A stretch of 64,000 nucleotides of DNA from contig VXBP01004466.1 in NCBI GenBank assembly GCA_013400115.1, positions 248,001-312,000 of the forward strand, read 5' to 3'. The notes below the pieces were generated by a model. The model was not told where the DNA came from. It was given only the letters and a program-made list of their open reading frames with translations, and did not search any database. A program made the translations under genes and the position numbers. This DNA comes from Rhinopomastus cyanomelas. Its lineage: Eukaryota > Chordata > Aves > Bucerotiformes > Rhinopomastidae. Below, one piece after another: positions 1 to 13,100 of this stretch (position 1 is the stretch's first letter; each line of letters starts with the position of its first letter).

Positions 1-610
1 GAAACAAATCTGAACTCTTAGAGCTGTGGGAGGAAATGATTTTTTAAAGAAAGTTTGAAGAAGTTTGAAATTACTGTTTTCAAAGAAAACTTTTGGTCCT
101 GCTCAGGAGAAATTGCTCAGAACAGCTGAGCCTTTCCACTTGCAGTGCTTATAGCTAAGCTGAGCTGGTCTCTGCAACGCTGGCTGACAGGCGGATCACA
201 ACATGTAGGAGTCATGAGAGGTTTGCTGAGGAGAAAAGGCCGCTGCACATCCGTCTTAATTACCTGTGAAGCAAAACAGTGCTTGAAGCTCCCAGCAGGA
301 GCTACGCGGGACCTCTGAGCCGCCAGCACAAGCCAACAGCACCACCCAGCGGAAACGCTGCTCTCCTCGTTCCTGCCCACAGGTCCGGACACAACACCCG
401 GGACAGGAACTTGCTTCCAACTGTGAGCACTTCAGGGCTGCACTTACATTAGCCTTGGGGAAGCAAATGTGACCCCATATGAGGGAACCGGTAATAAAAT
501 AGCTCCCAAAGACCCCACTGCCAACTGCCAGACAGCTCTGCCAGCAGTGGATCACACAGCACTTCTTGCCCCAAGCGTTACCTTTCCTTGCCCCAGAGCG
601 GCAAACACTT
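1..610. other. No gene recognised
   Basis: Open frames here are short, start without context and match no family I recognise. No tRNA, snoRNA box pair or repeat stands out before the CR1 that begins near 611. Confidence 0.4.
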
Positions 611-1060
611 AGAATCATAGAATTATATAATGTTAGGGGTTGGAAGAGAACCTCTAGAGATCAGCTAGTCCAACCCCCACCTGCCAGAGCAGGATCCCCT
701 AGGGCAGGTCATACAGGAACATCCAGGTGGGTTTTGAAAGTCTCCAGAGCAGGAGACTCTACAACCTCTCCAGGCACCCTGGGCCAGGGCTCCATCACCC
801 TCACAGTAAAGACATTTCTCCTCATGTTGAGGTGGAACTTGCTATGTTTGAGTTTTTCTCCATTATTTCTTGTTCTGTTACTGGGCACCACTGAGAAAAG
901 ACTGGCCCCTTCCTCTTGACAACCATCCCTCAGACTTTTAGAGACATTAATAAGATCCCTCTCACCCTTCTCTTGTCCAGACAAAACAGCCCCATTTCTT
1001 AGCCTTTTTTCATAGGAGAGCTGTTCAAGTCCTTTCACCATTCTGGAGGAGGAAAAATTG
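611..1060 (-). mobile_element. CR1 LINE, 5'-truncated 3' end
   Basis: Read on the minus strand this gives the end of the CR1 ORF2 protein (the stretch resembling NGAVLSGQEKGERDLINVSK, then RDGCQEEGASLFSVV) followed by the short tail with AGAATCATAGAATTAT on the plus strand. That reverse-complement ATTCTATG-type ending is the CR1 hallmark. Stops and frame breaks show it is dead. Confidence 0.85.
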
Positions 1061-3096
1061 ATGCAAGGACTCATCATACCTCACACCTGGACTTTACCAC
1101 AAGGAACTACCTCAAAGCCAGACATACTGCTGTGAGTTCACACGTGACTGCTGGCAGAAGACGACAGCCCAGTTCCCATTGCCCGTTTAGGAGACGTGTG
1201 GAGACAGAGTATGACTGCCCAGGATGATGTTGGCTGGCTGTTTCATCTCTTTCTACAGCACAGCCCTAACAAGCATTGGCTTAACGCTCAAAAGTGATCA
1301 CAATCCCTAGAACACGTTTGACGCCACCTTCTCACAGAAAACAGAATCATTTATCCCCATCATTCGGACAAACAAAGATAAAACAAACTGTATGATGCCT
1401 CCTCTGTTAGTTCATTGTTCCCAGTGCAGTTTAGCAGTGAGCAACACACAGCATTCCCAACAGCTGCTCCCTCTGTGACTCACTCCCTGCACAGACCCAT
1501 CTCAGTGACTGCATTCCTGACCTACTTTGGGAATTAAGAGACCTTTTAAGACAGCAGATCTTCCCCTCTAGAAAAAAGGGGAGTCCACAGCTATTCCAGA
1601 GTTGCTGTCTGGGATTCAGTGATCAGATGTGTCTGATGTGCATCAGAATTAGTCAAAGTTAAAAATACAAAAAAACCTGCAAGGACTTCAATGTTCTGCC
1701 CCGCTTCTGTCCCCATATTCAAATCCATGGTACAAGCACTCCATCCCCATCTCCTGAGCTTTATCTTTAGGGATTTTAACCATCCAGTGCTGCTTCTGTA
1801 ACCCAGTCTGAACACACACTCTCAGATGAGAATCTCTGCTGCTTCACTTGACATTTAGAGAAGACTCAAGAATGCCAAAACCCTACAAAACCCCACCTAA
1901 GTGAGAAAAGCGTTAGTCATATTAGGGAGACGGGAGGATAAAACAAAATGCCATTCACATCTAAAACGGATTGTTATCGACAACATGGTTCCCACCATCC
2001 TTATGGGAACAAGCCCAGTCTATATAAATACAGAGACTAGGGATTTATTTCCCTGTCAAACACTCATAGCCTGGATACAGCGATTAAGAGACTTGAGGCA
2101 CTGGCAGGGTGAAGCAGGAAGGAGTGGTGGTTTTTTAGTGTTATTCTAACTCCAAAGCTAGTCTGGAAATGCCCACTTATTGTCCTCTGGTGGATATTAG
2201 TGAGGAGTTTTGCCTTTGATTCATTCTGAGAAGTGCCTCCAAAGAACTTATTCAATATATTCAACATTGTTTGCAAAAAATTCTCCTAACTCCCCTGAAC
2301 AGAAGACAGAAAATGACCTTGTAGGTACAAAAAGCAGAAGTCTGTGGCGAGCGCAGGGCCATGCTCTTCCCTATCTATAACTACTCACATTTCCTTCAAA
2401 GGACAGGGCAGTCCAAACCCACCTCTCCACCGTTAGATGCAGAAGTTCACTGGCACAATCTCCTGTACCATTGGCCCAACCACCTACACTGCACACTGCT
2501 AATGTGCTGGGCCAAACCAAATTAACATGGCCTACACCAGCTCTGGAGTGTAAAGCTGATGCTACTGCATCATGAAGAAGGTGGTTTTCCAGTTCCAGAG
2601 GCAACTTATGCAAAAAAGCTCATCTAAGGTACCTGTAAAGAAAGCCTCCTGACCTGAAATCCCTATTGGAGCTACCTACTGAACCAGAGGAAGGGAATTC
2701 TGCTTTCTCTGTCCCTGCCTTAACCTCCTCCACCTACTAAATCCCCGTGACTCATTCATTCCAGATTTGGTTTTTAAAACTTAGATGTCTGTATAGTGTT
2801 CAAATACTGCCAGAGCTTGAACGAGAAACACATTCAATAACCCTGAGAATACAGAACAAAACTCTCATTCTCCCATCTACCCCAAATTAGGTCATTTCTG
2901 CAGGATTAAGTCGTAACACGAGATTCCACTAGAACATGCTTGGTGGGACATTAGGAACACAGACACGAAAGATCAACAACAAACGTGGCTACAAAATCTC
3001 TTTGCAAAGATCCAGGATGACCCATTCTTGGTTCTTGCCGAGCATAGCACTGTGAGCTGCTGCACACTGCTGCGGGCACTTACAGAGGGACAGCTA
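1061..3096. other. Non-coding stretch, nothing recognised
   Basis: Two kilobases of mixed-composition sequence. Small open frames (for example 1591-1815 minus and 1901-2149 plus) lack recognisable domains. If the island at 3.54-4.01 kb drives a minus-strand transcript, this would be its intron or body, but no exon can be supported. Confidence 0.35.
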
Positions 3097-3490
3097 GAAC
3101 CACAGAGTAGCTTTGCTTAGAACAGAGACCTTTAAGATCATGAAGTTCAGCCACTAACCCCTGTGCCTCACCCCACCTCTCCAGGGCTTTTCAATCCCTC
3201 CAGACATAGGGAGTCCAGCACTGCCCTGGGCAGCCTGGGCCAGGCCTTGACAGCCTTTCCCCGGTGCAACTTGAGGCCGTTTCCGCTCCTTACTTGAGAG
3301 AAGAGACGTACCACCACCTCACTCCAAAGAGCGAGGTCTGCCCTGAGCTTCCTTTTCTCCAGTTCCCTCAGCTAATCCTCAGAGCTCTTGAGTTCCAGAC
3401 CCTTCCCCAGCTCCACTGCCCTTCTCTGGACCCACTCCAGGCCCTCAGTGTCCTTCTGGTAGCGAAGGTCCCAACACCGAACCCGAGACG
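3097..3490 (-). mobile_element. CR1 LINE fragment
   Basis: The plus strand reads as the usual reversed CR1 3' end: an AGACCTTTAAGATCAT block, then a CTGGGCAGCCTGGGCCAG-like block, then the CTTTTCTCCAGTTCCCTCAG region. The copy is diverged and abuts the CpG-rich island on its right. Confidence 0.75.
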
Positions 3491-3539
3491 GCGGTGGCTA
3501 GATCCAGCAGGAGGGCACTGACTGGGGAACCACACAGAC

Positions 3540-4010
3540 TGCGAACAGCCGCTCAGACCCTACCTCCCCGAAGGGACCACCCTGGCGCCCTCTGCGGGCT
3601 CTAGGCTTGACCACACCCTGCCGGGAGATGCCGGTACTCCGAACAAGCAACTAACACCCCAACACTCCAGTCGCCCCTCTAAGCGGCAGCCACCGCGACC
3701 ATTTTAGCGCGAGGCGCGGCCCCTCCCCGGAGCTACGTAACAATGACGTCACCCTCAGTGCGTGACCTGCGCAGCGCTCAGGCAGGGGCAAGGTTGGGGT
3801 TTGGCGGTCTGGGGGCTTCCCCTGGGCTTTCCGTGGGGTTACGTTCCTGAAGCATCGGAGCCGGCCTGGGGTTGGGGGGCGGTGCTCACGGGAGGTGCCG
3901 TGTGTGAAGGATCGAGAGCTGCCCGTGAGCTGTGCGGGCCCTGCCGGTGTCACCCGCGTCCCGCCTTGTGCTCCCCCGCAGCCCTGCGGAGGCTGGATAC
4001 TAGCAGTCGG
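3540..4010. promoter_or_regulatory. CpG-rich promoter island with CRE, gene unknown
   Basis: GC- and CpG-rich block in otherwise ordinary sequence. It holds a perfect cAMP response element TGACGTCA at 3744-3751, a TGCGCAGCGC NRF1-like site near 3768, and a YY1-like AAAATGG core in minus orientation near 3700. Read on the minus strand, a reasonable splice donor (GGGGAG/GTAGGG) lies near 3565, so a minus-strand first exon of about 130 nt is possible. No protein start could be tied to it. It lies downstream of MXRA7 and cannot be the MXRA7 promoter. Inference: promoter of the next gene or of a lncRNA. Confidence 0.5.
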
Positions 4011-4264
4011 TAGTGCTCAAAAGGCAAAGCCCAGGTGGGGGATCCCGCAGTGGCAGCAGGTGAAGCGTCTGGTGTAACTACTGATGAGCCCAGAGGGAGG
4101 AGGGAATGAAGCACTGGCCAAGGCAGGATGCGCCAGTGGCTGCCTGCGGCCTCCAAACACAGCACTGCCATCCAGAGCTGCATACACGTTCCTTGGGCTC
4201 CTGTTCGTTGACACCTAACAGCCCTTCGCTTCATGGTTTGGGTAGATGCTTTTTCACTGAGCTT

Positions 4265-4778
4265 CATTTGAGGCCTCACCGCAAGTACTGGGGGCAGTTC
4301 TGGGCCACTCCAAGAAAAAGATTGAGGGGCTGGAGCAGGTTCTGAGGAGCAACAAGGCTGGGAAAGGGACTGGAGTGAAAGTGTGATGAGGAGAGGTAAA
4401 GGAAGCTGGATGTGTTTAGCCTGGAGGAGGCTCAGGGGGAACCTCATCCCTCTCCACATCTACCTGAAGGGAGCTTGTACGTAGGTGGGGGTCAGGCTCT
4501 TCTCCCAGGCGACTAGTGCCAGGATGAGAGGACAGGGCCTGAAGCTTCCAGGAGAGGGTTAGGTTGGATGTTAGGAAGCCCTTCCTCATGGAAAGGGTGA
4601 TCAAGACACTGGAATTGACTGCCTAGGACAGTGGTGGAGTCCCCATCCCTGGAGGCGTTGAAGGACAGCCTGGCTGTGGCCCTTAGTGCCCTGGTCTGGC
4701 TGATGTGGTGACCTCAGGTCCTGGGCTGGGCTGGATGAGCTGAGAGGGCTTTTCCAGCCTCAGTAATTCTGTGATTTC
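4265..4778 (+). mobile_element. CR1 LINE 3' end
   Basis: Plus-strand CR1: CAGTTCTGGGCCACTCC, then the GAGCAACAAGGCTGGGAAAG and TTAGGTTGGATGTTAGGAAG blocks, ending in a TCAGTAATTCTGTGATTTC tail. It is the same subfamily, in opposite orientation, as the element at 36.5 kb (shared CCATCCCTGGAGG and CTTAGTGCC(C/T)TGG(T/C)CTGGCTGATG blocks). Confidence 0.85.
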
Positions 4779-4789
4779 TTACTTAAATC

Positions 4790-5114
4790 TAGGCCTAAGA
4801 AGGAGGCCTACAAAAAAGCTGGAGAGGGACTTTTTAGGGTATCAAGTAATGACAGGACTAGGGGGAATGGAGCAAAGCTGGAGACGGGTAGATTTAGACT
4901 GGATGTGAGGAGGAAGTTCTTCACCATGAGAGTGATGAGAGCCTGGAATGGGTTGCCTGGGAAGGTGGTGGAGGCCCCGTCCCTGGAAGTGTTTAAGGCC
5001 AGGCTGGATGAGGCCCTGGCCAGCCTGATCTAGGGTGGCATGTCCCTGCCCATGGCAGGGGAGTTGGAACTGGATGATCCTGTGGTCCCTTCTAACACTG
5101 ATTGACTCTATGAC
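4790..5114 (+). mobile_element. CR1 LINE 3' end, second copy
   Basis: Starts with AAAAAGCTGGAGAGGGACTT and ends with ATTGACTCTATGAC. It encodes the worn [17 protein letters not shown] end of ORF2. A different CR1 subfamily from its left neighbour, inserted directly behind it in the same orientation. Confidence 0.85.
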
Positions 5115-5202
5115 TTGGTCTAGATGATCCTGCTGTGGCAGGGGGATTGGACTGGATGATCTTTCGAGGTCCCTTCCAATCCCTAATGATTCTATGATTC
5201 TA
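5115..5202 (+). mobile_element. CR1 LINE tail, third copy
   Basis: About 88 bp: TTGGTCTAGATGATCCTGCT through AATGATTCTATGATTCT. It matches the last part of the elements at 26.1 and 63.1 kb, and its ATTCTATG octamers mark the 3' end. It makes three CR1 tails in tandem. Confidence 0.8.
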
Positions 5203-7021
5203 CCACTGTCCAGTGACTAGACAACCTGGATGTGTTGTTTTGGTGGCACAGCCTGGAGTTGGTACAGGCAGAATGTGTTTAATGGCAACTGCTCTGCCTT
5301 ACTCAGCCTTATTGGTGACAAACTGTAAAGCTGCAGAGTTTGAGGAATTTTTATTAATTTTTTTCCAGATATTGAGAGAAGGTCCAGGTAAAACAAGAAA
5401 TACAAAAATTGCTGGGAAACAAACTGTAAAGTTTACACAACAAAGACTAAAAATCAACTAACCCTGAATTCTGATTCCTTTCAAGAGCTTTGGAAAAGAT
5501 CCCACTTTCAGTTTTGAACTAGGGAGAAGTCCCCTATACAAATTTTCTACATTTCTGTCATTGACAAATCAGCTTGACAAAGGATATTGTGCCCTAGGGA
5601 GGGGCACAGCAAGCTAGCACAATGTTTTACCTCATGAGACTAATTTCCCCACTTAATTCCTTCATGTTGAATAAGAAGAGGTAATTTTCAGACATTAAAT
5701 TTAGGTTAAGCAGTGACTGGTAGTAAAACCAGTTGGGTCTTTTAATAAAAATGCCTTCACTTAAGTGAAAACAATTAGAAAATTACTCTTAAAAATCAAA
5801 TCATATGGTGTTGCACTGGGAAACGATCACCAAATAACAAGAGATTTGGTCTCCAAAACTCAAAAGGATTACACAAAATAATGCAAACCTAATCTTTTAA
5901 GAGTTTGTACTCTAAATCTGTGCCAGAAAATGTTGCCTCCCTTTGTCAGAAGTCATTAAAACTGAGAAAATCCTTCTTGATAACAAATATTTAACAGGAT
6001 TTCATAGGAGGGATAAGTACACCTGAAGGCATTCTGTTTAAATTAGGAACACTCATTGGTTTCCTCTATCCAAACCACAAAGGACTGGTCAAGATTGCTC
6101 AAACATTTGATAAATTTGCAGAGATTTCCTATGTTTTGTAGTTCCCCACATCATTTTTATATTAGGAGAACAGGATCTGCATTGGATACGGTCATCCTTG
6201 TGAAAAAACTAGCTACAGTTCGGTACTGCTTTTACCAGTGTCAAGAGATGAAGAGATGTTTGTGTTCCCAGGTTGAAGTTAGCTGCTGTTTTCTCAGGCG
6301 TGAAGATGAGCTCAACAAGGTCAGCCAGAACTGACTTGGATTTGTCTCAAAAAGCCAGCGTGAAGGAAAATGACATGTTTATCAGGGGAGATGAGAGTGG
6401 GAACTCACCTCTGCTCAGAGCACTAATGACTTGCCTTTGGCTATTTGTTTTTTGACTGTTGGACTGTAATTTTCTCTGCCAGGAGAGGTTGTGCAATCTC
6501 CATTTTTTGAGGTTTCCAAGACCAAACAGGATAAAGCTCTGAGTACCATGGCTTGGTCTCATAGCTGACGCTGCTTTGAGCAGGAGGTTGGATTACAGAC
6601 CTCCTTAGGTCCCTTCCAACCTGAGCTATTCGATGATTCTGTTATTTTAAGCTATTTGACATGTAGCCTCTCTGGCTTTCTTCAGATACCAAGCTGATAA
6701 CGACTGGGTTTGAAAGTTCTGTTTTATAAAGCATGGCCAGAAAAAAGGTTACGTATGGCTGAGCCATAGGACCCAGCCAGAAAGAGGCAGTCATCTCTGC
6801 AGGATATAAGAATACCATGATAGCTCTTCAAAGAAAAATGATAAAGAGGTGAGAAATTACAGGTCTTTTGAAATACGTGTCACAGGCCTACATGTGTTTG
6901 CAAAACAAACCGCAACTGCAGAGTAACTACTGAAACACATTTCTAGCGCTACAGCATTCCATGTCCTGCATCACATAAAGGCTGAGATGACTTTTGGGAG
7001 CAGCCTCAACTGGCTGCGAGG
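5203..7021 (-). other. MXRA7: Probable 3'UTR of the long MXRA7 isoform
   Basis: The sequence left of the MXRA7 stop has no coding signal and is AT-rich. A minus-strand AATAAA lies at 5350-5355 (plus-strand tttatt), just beside the CR1 cluster, and would give a 3'UTR of about 1.7 kb. The exact polyadenylation site is inferred. A CR1 tail sits inside at 6570-6645. Confidence 0.4.
6570..6645 (+). mobile_element. CR1 LINE tail
   Basis: Short CR1 3' end: GAGGTTGGATTACAGACCTC, CCCTTCCAACCTGAGCTATT and GATGATTCTGTTAT in order. It lies antisense to MXRA7 within its presumed 3'UTR. Confidence 0.75.
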
Positions 7022-7136
7022 TTATATATCGTAGAGTCTAAGCTGCTCCTTCATATCTCCTTCAGACATCTCTCCAAATGTGTCACTTTTTTCCTTCATG
7101 AGCCTGAAGATGGCAGCCAGCTGCTCTCTCTGAACC
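7022..7136 (-). CDS. MXRA7: MXRA7 terminal coding exon, long isoform
   Basis: Acceptor TTGACAG precedes 7136. The first base completes the split Arg codon from exon 3, then 37 codons run [10 protein letters not shown] to KEQLRLYDI and the TAA at 7024-7022. This is a recognisable conserved C-terminus of vertebrate MXRA7. Confidence 0.95.
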
Positions 7137-10100
7137 CTGTCAAGAAGAAAAGGAGAAGTAGGAGTAGCAAGTCCTCAGAACGCACTTTGAGCAAGAGCAT
7201 CATGGTCGAATGAAACATGAAGCCAAACACAGGTAATTTTGCAAGCCTTGCTGGCTGCAGGAAATCTGCCCATGTAAGATAAGGAGATAGTATTTGGTTC
7301 TCCTTCCTGCACCCTTCCCATCTATCCAATCATCTTGCACATCTCTGCAGTTCTTTGAATATGGAGATGACACAGACTGCTTTAACACTAGCCTGGCCTT
7401 GGAGTTCCTTAGGGCTTATCTACGCTCAAAGTTTCAAAATAACTTGACATGTGGAATTTCGTAAGTCCATTATGTCCCAGTTTAGCACACTCCATTATCA
7501 AACTGGATTAAGCTTCATCTGTAGACTGTCTTTTCATTCTGTAAGGAGAGCAGACAGCTACATAGTAATTCAGGAACAGCTATTAATTTTTCAATGCATA
7601 CCCTACCTTAAAACTAGAGACCAGACTACCTTGTGGTGTGGACATGCCTTTAATCAGCCAAAGGAAGATAAGATCACAGATGGAAATTTGCTTTGAGTTG
7701 GGGGTTCATTGGCCAATGTCAAATGATGAGCTGGGCTCACATCGCCAATGCAGCCATGAGGTGTGGCCAGAGCTGACCAGTGGACCATCTAGCTCAGATT
7801 TCCATCCCAAGGAGGTCCCACAGTACATTAATAAGTCTATTCTTCCCGTAAAAGGTGATATCCCAAGTTCTCCCTAATTGCAGCAGGTAGCCACTGCAAC
7901 ACAGGGTTGTGTATGAAAGAACCTTTATGGGAAGGCTTCCATCCGTCATACAGGCACTGATCATCACTCAGAGATACAGAAGGCTGGGCAGCACAGGAGT
8001 GTCATTTGCTCACAAGTAGCTCATGAACTAATGTAACTGTCCACCAAATGCACTTTTAGGGCCAAATGACCTTGGCTGCAGTCAGGGCTGTAGTGGGCAG
8101 GTATGTTCTCATTGCCAGACTCCAACCTGATTGGGATGAAACTGCAATATTGCCTAGCACCCCTCATATCTGACCCTCTTGTATGAGGTTAAAAGAACTA
8201 ATGAGGTTGCAGTGCTTTATGGCTGTAATATGGGAAAATTACTTCAAGGCTCTGACTGTGGGGTCGGAATTCAGTGATGGCTCAGCAGCTTAATACACAG
8301 ATCTGCTGCAGTCCCAGCTCCTCCTGCTCGTTTAGCATCCTTAGACTTCCCCTGGGCTAGAAAGACAGACTCTGCACATTCACCCTGTCAAAGAGCCCTC
8401 AGTCCCATCACAACCAGCTTTCTGCATAGGACTTCAATCACTGTAAAATCAGTTTAAATTCACACCGTTAGTGAACCTGGGGTAGTCCTGTGTGGACAAG
8501 CTATTAGCTGTTCCAATAACAGGAGAGGTAGAAATTCCTATTGACAGGCAAACCCAGGACACAGTCTTTGCTTGAAAGAAGAGAGGACGGCATTCACACA
8601 TCAGAAGCAATCACACCACAAACATGATCAACGGAAGGAGACCAGAGCAAGCAGAGGAGCCTTTGTGCTCTGAGGTCCTGCCAAAGAGCTATGTGTTTTC
8701 CCTCTCCTGGAGTAACCTCCAGCAGAAGCAGCAGACTGTTCCCCCAGCACCATTGCAGCAGGCAGGGCAGGAAAAAAGCAGATCCTGGTGAATGAAAAAG
8801 CTTATTTGCCAATTCTTTTCTATTGCAATAAAATGCAGCTGCCCTAAGGCCAAACACATCCTGGTAATGACGTGGGATGTTCTGGTTACAAAAGCTGTGG
8901 CCATAGGCTGTCAAGCGCTTGGCTTTGCCTGTCTTGTCTGTAACATTTTGCGCACACACAAATAGCATCCGACTGCCCTTTCCAGATAAGAGGAAGGGAG
9001 CACCGACATTAGTGATCAATATTTTATTTTAGATCACTGCTGGGGGCCCACGGGTCCATTTCCAGTCTGGTCTGGAGACATTCAATACAGAGCTTTCCCT
9101 GACTGGTGTCAGCTGGGAGTGGTCCATACAGGTCTGCATCCTTCACCCAGTACCTCAGAGACATTAACACTGAGGAAACCTCCACAAAGCCCCCCTTCCC
9201 TGTCTCCAAACCCTCAAAATCTGTTGGGGTTTTTTTTAGGTACGAATCAAAGCATTTTGGCCCTTCCCTCAATTTTAAATATCCTGACTGCACATTTGAA
9301 AAACAGAAATAAAAAAGAGCTGTTTTTGCTGTTACTTCTCTGCACTGTGTAACCTACAACAAACTGAGAACAAAACAAAGAGAGAAAAGAGCCTGGGAAG
9401 GAAGAGTAAGGCACCAAAACCACGACACAGACTTCAAAATGGAGCTTCTGCTATCGAAGTTGACCTTGCAAAACAACTTTGTGATGCTCCAGCTTGGGAG
9501 TTTTGTGTTCTTCTTAAATATAATTTGTGATCAAACCTACCCCTTTCACAAGTAAAATCATTCTTCTCACGAGAGCTGTCCTCAAGACTGCTTAGATTCA
9601 GAAGGTCAAACAGGATTTTGGTTATTGCTGACAAAATAAATTAAGTAAGGATTTTCAAAGCAGCTTAATTCACCCTTATAGGCAATTGAATTTACATACT
9701 TAACTCCCTTAGGCTCTTCTCAGACATTTCAGTCCAAGACTTCTACAATTAACTGGAGGATTGGGACACTGAGCCACAGATATGTTAAAGGAGATCTCAG
9801 GTTTAGGAGCTGCTGCATACTCGTGCTCCCAGCAGCCCAAATCCTGGGCCCATCTCTGCATTGGGATCATTCCTCATTGCTCTACAGCCAAACCAGTCCA
9901 GGATGCTGCTGCAACACCCTATTGCTCCAGCAGAAACAACCAACAATCCCTGACTTTTGCCACTGCTCAGACTCTATTGTTGAGGAACCCAAAGAAATCC
10001 TTTATGGGTAAAGGGGTAGAAGGAACCTCTAACCTAAAAATCCAGATTTTTAACCCAAATCTCTTGAGAATGAAGTTGCAAGCTGCAGGAGGCAGGGAGA

Positions 10101-13100
10101 ACAAGCACAAACCAAATAAACTATTCAAAGGTTTATTGGACCAAACAAAGGCAATTTTTACAGATTCAAGCCACTAGAATTACAGTCCCTTGTGTAAGAG
10201 CCACAATCAGATACAAAACAAAATGAACAAAACAAACAAAAGTAAAAAATACCCAGACAGCTGTTTGAGTTGAAGAAATAGTTGGACTTGCTGCTGTTAG
10301 CAAAAGCCTGGACTCAACTATAGGCTTTGCTTGATGCATGTATTGCCACGGACTTAAACAGAACAGATATAAGGCATTCTTTGCATAGTTGGGTGCTCGG
10401 GACACAGCGTCAGCCAGCCAGCGCCAAGGGGAGACAGCAGCTGTACCAGCGGGGTGTGGAAGCAGAGGGTCCAGATGTGCCTGAATTCATTTGCAAACCA
10501 CTGAACCCACTGCAGCTGTGGGCTGGGAAGGGGCAGCCCAGCCTCTTCTAAAGCTGAAGCCTCCTACTGTTCTTTAAATGAGCCCTTATATTATGAGTTT
10601 GCCAACCCCAGGCGCTGGAAAGGACAACTGTGTGCAAGGTTTCAAGTATTGTCTGCATAGCAATTAAAGAGGAAAAAGAAATCATAAAGGAAAGCAGCCT
10701 GTGGGGTGTCTGATATGTTTGCAGCGGTAGCCAAGAGGCAGTTATCTGGCAGTGAAAGAGAGACTTTGAAGGACACATCCCAACTCAGCCTAGTGCTTCT
10801 ACAACATCTCTAGAGGACTTGGACCCTCTTCTCTCACAAACCAGCTGGGTTTAATTTGAAACCTGCTCTGTCTGAAGGTCAATGCTCCCACCTGGCTGGA
10901 GTGGACAAGCCCTGGGACTAGCAAGAGGACACTGGAACACAGTGAGCAAGCAGAGGTGTGGGGAGGGTGTCCTCCTACTGGCCCCTGATCCTGAGCCAGA
11001 GGAACCTCTGGTGTCACAACTCCTTCTTTGGGTCTCTCAGGAACAGGAGTAGGGAAAAGGGATCCAGATAGTAACAGCAGCCAAAGTGTGGTCTCCTAAA
11101 CCTCCACCACAAGCAGAACAGCTAAACTATCAAACTTCATCGCTTCTTGAGTCTTCTGTGCCCCTACAGAACCAGCTGCCTGCTAAAAGGACTACAGAAG
11201 CAAGATCTGACTCAGTCCAGTTCCCATCTGCCAGCCCGCCCTTGGACCCCACCCTGTCATCCTGCCCCTCAGAATAAAGCAGTGTTGCACAACATTTGAA
11301 ATCAGAGGCAGTCCCCACTCCCCAGCAAGAAAAAGATGTTTAACCCCAGGGAGAAACAATCTGACAGTCTGATACAAGGTCCAGGCTGATCTGGGAGAAG
11401 AGCTGTGGTTTATCCACCGCAATAAAGGAACAACATAGACATCACGGCAGGGCATGGGAGTGAACGCAACTAATAGACTCACTGCATACTGACTGTCCCA
11501 TTTGAGTTCTGTTCAGGGGAGAGAGAGAAAAACTCATCCTAGCTCCCCCAACAAAACTCAAGTCACTGCTTGGGCTCAGCCCCACCCCATGGAGCCACAC
11601 AGTAGGATCTCCTCAAGCTTGACACCACAGCAGTTTTTGAAGAACTCAACTTCAGACCAAGAGGGGAGTCCCAACTTTTGAGGGTTTATGGATGTCTCTT
11701 ATGGGCGTGTTTAGTTGGTTTTGGTATTTCTCTCAAGCCTTTAAAGATGCCAAGGGATGCCTTTAGGAGGAGGCTAGGGACAACTTCATATAGTCTTCAG
11801 TTCTGCAAAAAGAAACAGGGAGAGAAATCATTTCAGTCATTTCACTGCTCAGGTTGCTTCATTATTATTGACATAAAAACTCAGCGTGTTTGTAGGGGAA
11901 GACAAGGCAACTTCCCACCTCAGGGCAGAAGCAGCCACTGTTTGCAAAACCCATGCCTCTAAAGAGGAGACACTTTGCTTCATCAACTGCAGCAGGATAG
12001 TCGAACCCCAGTAGAAATGTATATCCTCTTGTCTGGCACCAACCTAAGTGACAACCCTCCTGACCTAGTGATGGGAGCTGGAGAAGCCAAACTGGCTGGA
12101 AACCTTGGTTAGCTCCAGGAGTTACAGCCCCGCTGTTTTGTGGAGAGCCTCCTTCGGTTGCTGCACCCTTGTCCAGCCCAGACTCCCCACCTGCAGCCAG
12201 ATGAGCCAGAAAGGAGCATCGGTGTCACAGGGCAATGTGCCTGAACAGGTCGACCTTTCCAAATCTTCCTACTGATGCATCTGTTCAAGGGAAAGAGGTA
12301 AAAAACCCAGACTCTCTGCAGCTTGCAAGGCTTCCTTTGGATGGGAAGCTCTTCCAATGTCCCAGGGAAGAAGGATAGGATGATTAGATGTGTTTTATGG
12401 GTGGTCGAGACATCCAGGCACTCCCTGAGATTTTGCAGCATGATAGCAGGGCTAAAAAATGTTCCATGTCCTCAGCTTGAGCCCTTCAGATACTCTCTCC
12501 CTACAGTCCCAGCGTCACTCATGTTTCAACCATCCACATGGGAAGCACCTCATAGCAGGCTGGGCAGCTGCCCATGGACACAGAGACCTGCACTGAGGCA
12601 AACAGAAGCTACAGCCACATTACCTGGGCACTCACACACACAGATGCACCTCAGCCTAATTCCTTCTGAATTCAATAGGGTTCACTGTCCATAGCATCTG
12701 ATCCCCATTTGCAAGTTCCCTACACCTTCCAGCCACAGCATAAAGGCAAGCGACAGCCTCTTTCCTTCCTCACTCTTCTGCAAAAGGTTGCCTTCTTCAG
12801 CAACCAGTGACCCAGATCCTGGATGGGAGATGGAAGGTGCAGCATCACGCGGGACTGAGGTTACTCGAGCAACGCTGTGGAGGCTCAGTGGCCAGCCCAT
12901 TAGGACAAAGAAAGGAAATTCTCCGGAGTGGATAATCGCTCTGCGGGATTTGCAGCACTGAGGATCGGATCATCCCGCTCAAGTCACGCAAGCATAATCA
13001 GATTTCATGTGTGAAGGACGTAGGCTCGTTGCCACCGGGGCCCGGAAGGAGTGGTCCCCTCTAGCAGGCTGCAGTTGGAGCAGAGAGGACTGGAGCATGG

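Noticed and set aside
1064..1075. C-box-like ATGATGA near 1070 as a C/D snoRNA
   Set aside because: No matching D box or terminal stem at the right distance, and the stretch lies at the edge of a CR1 copy.
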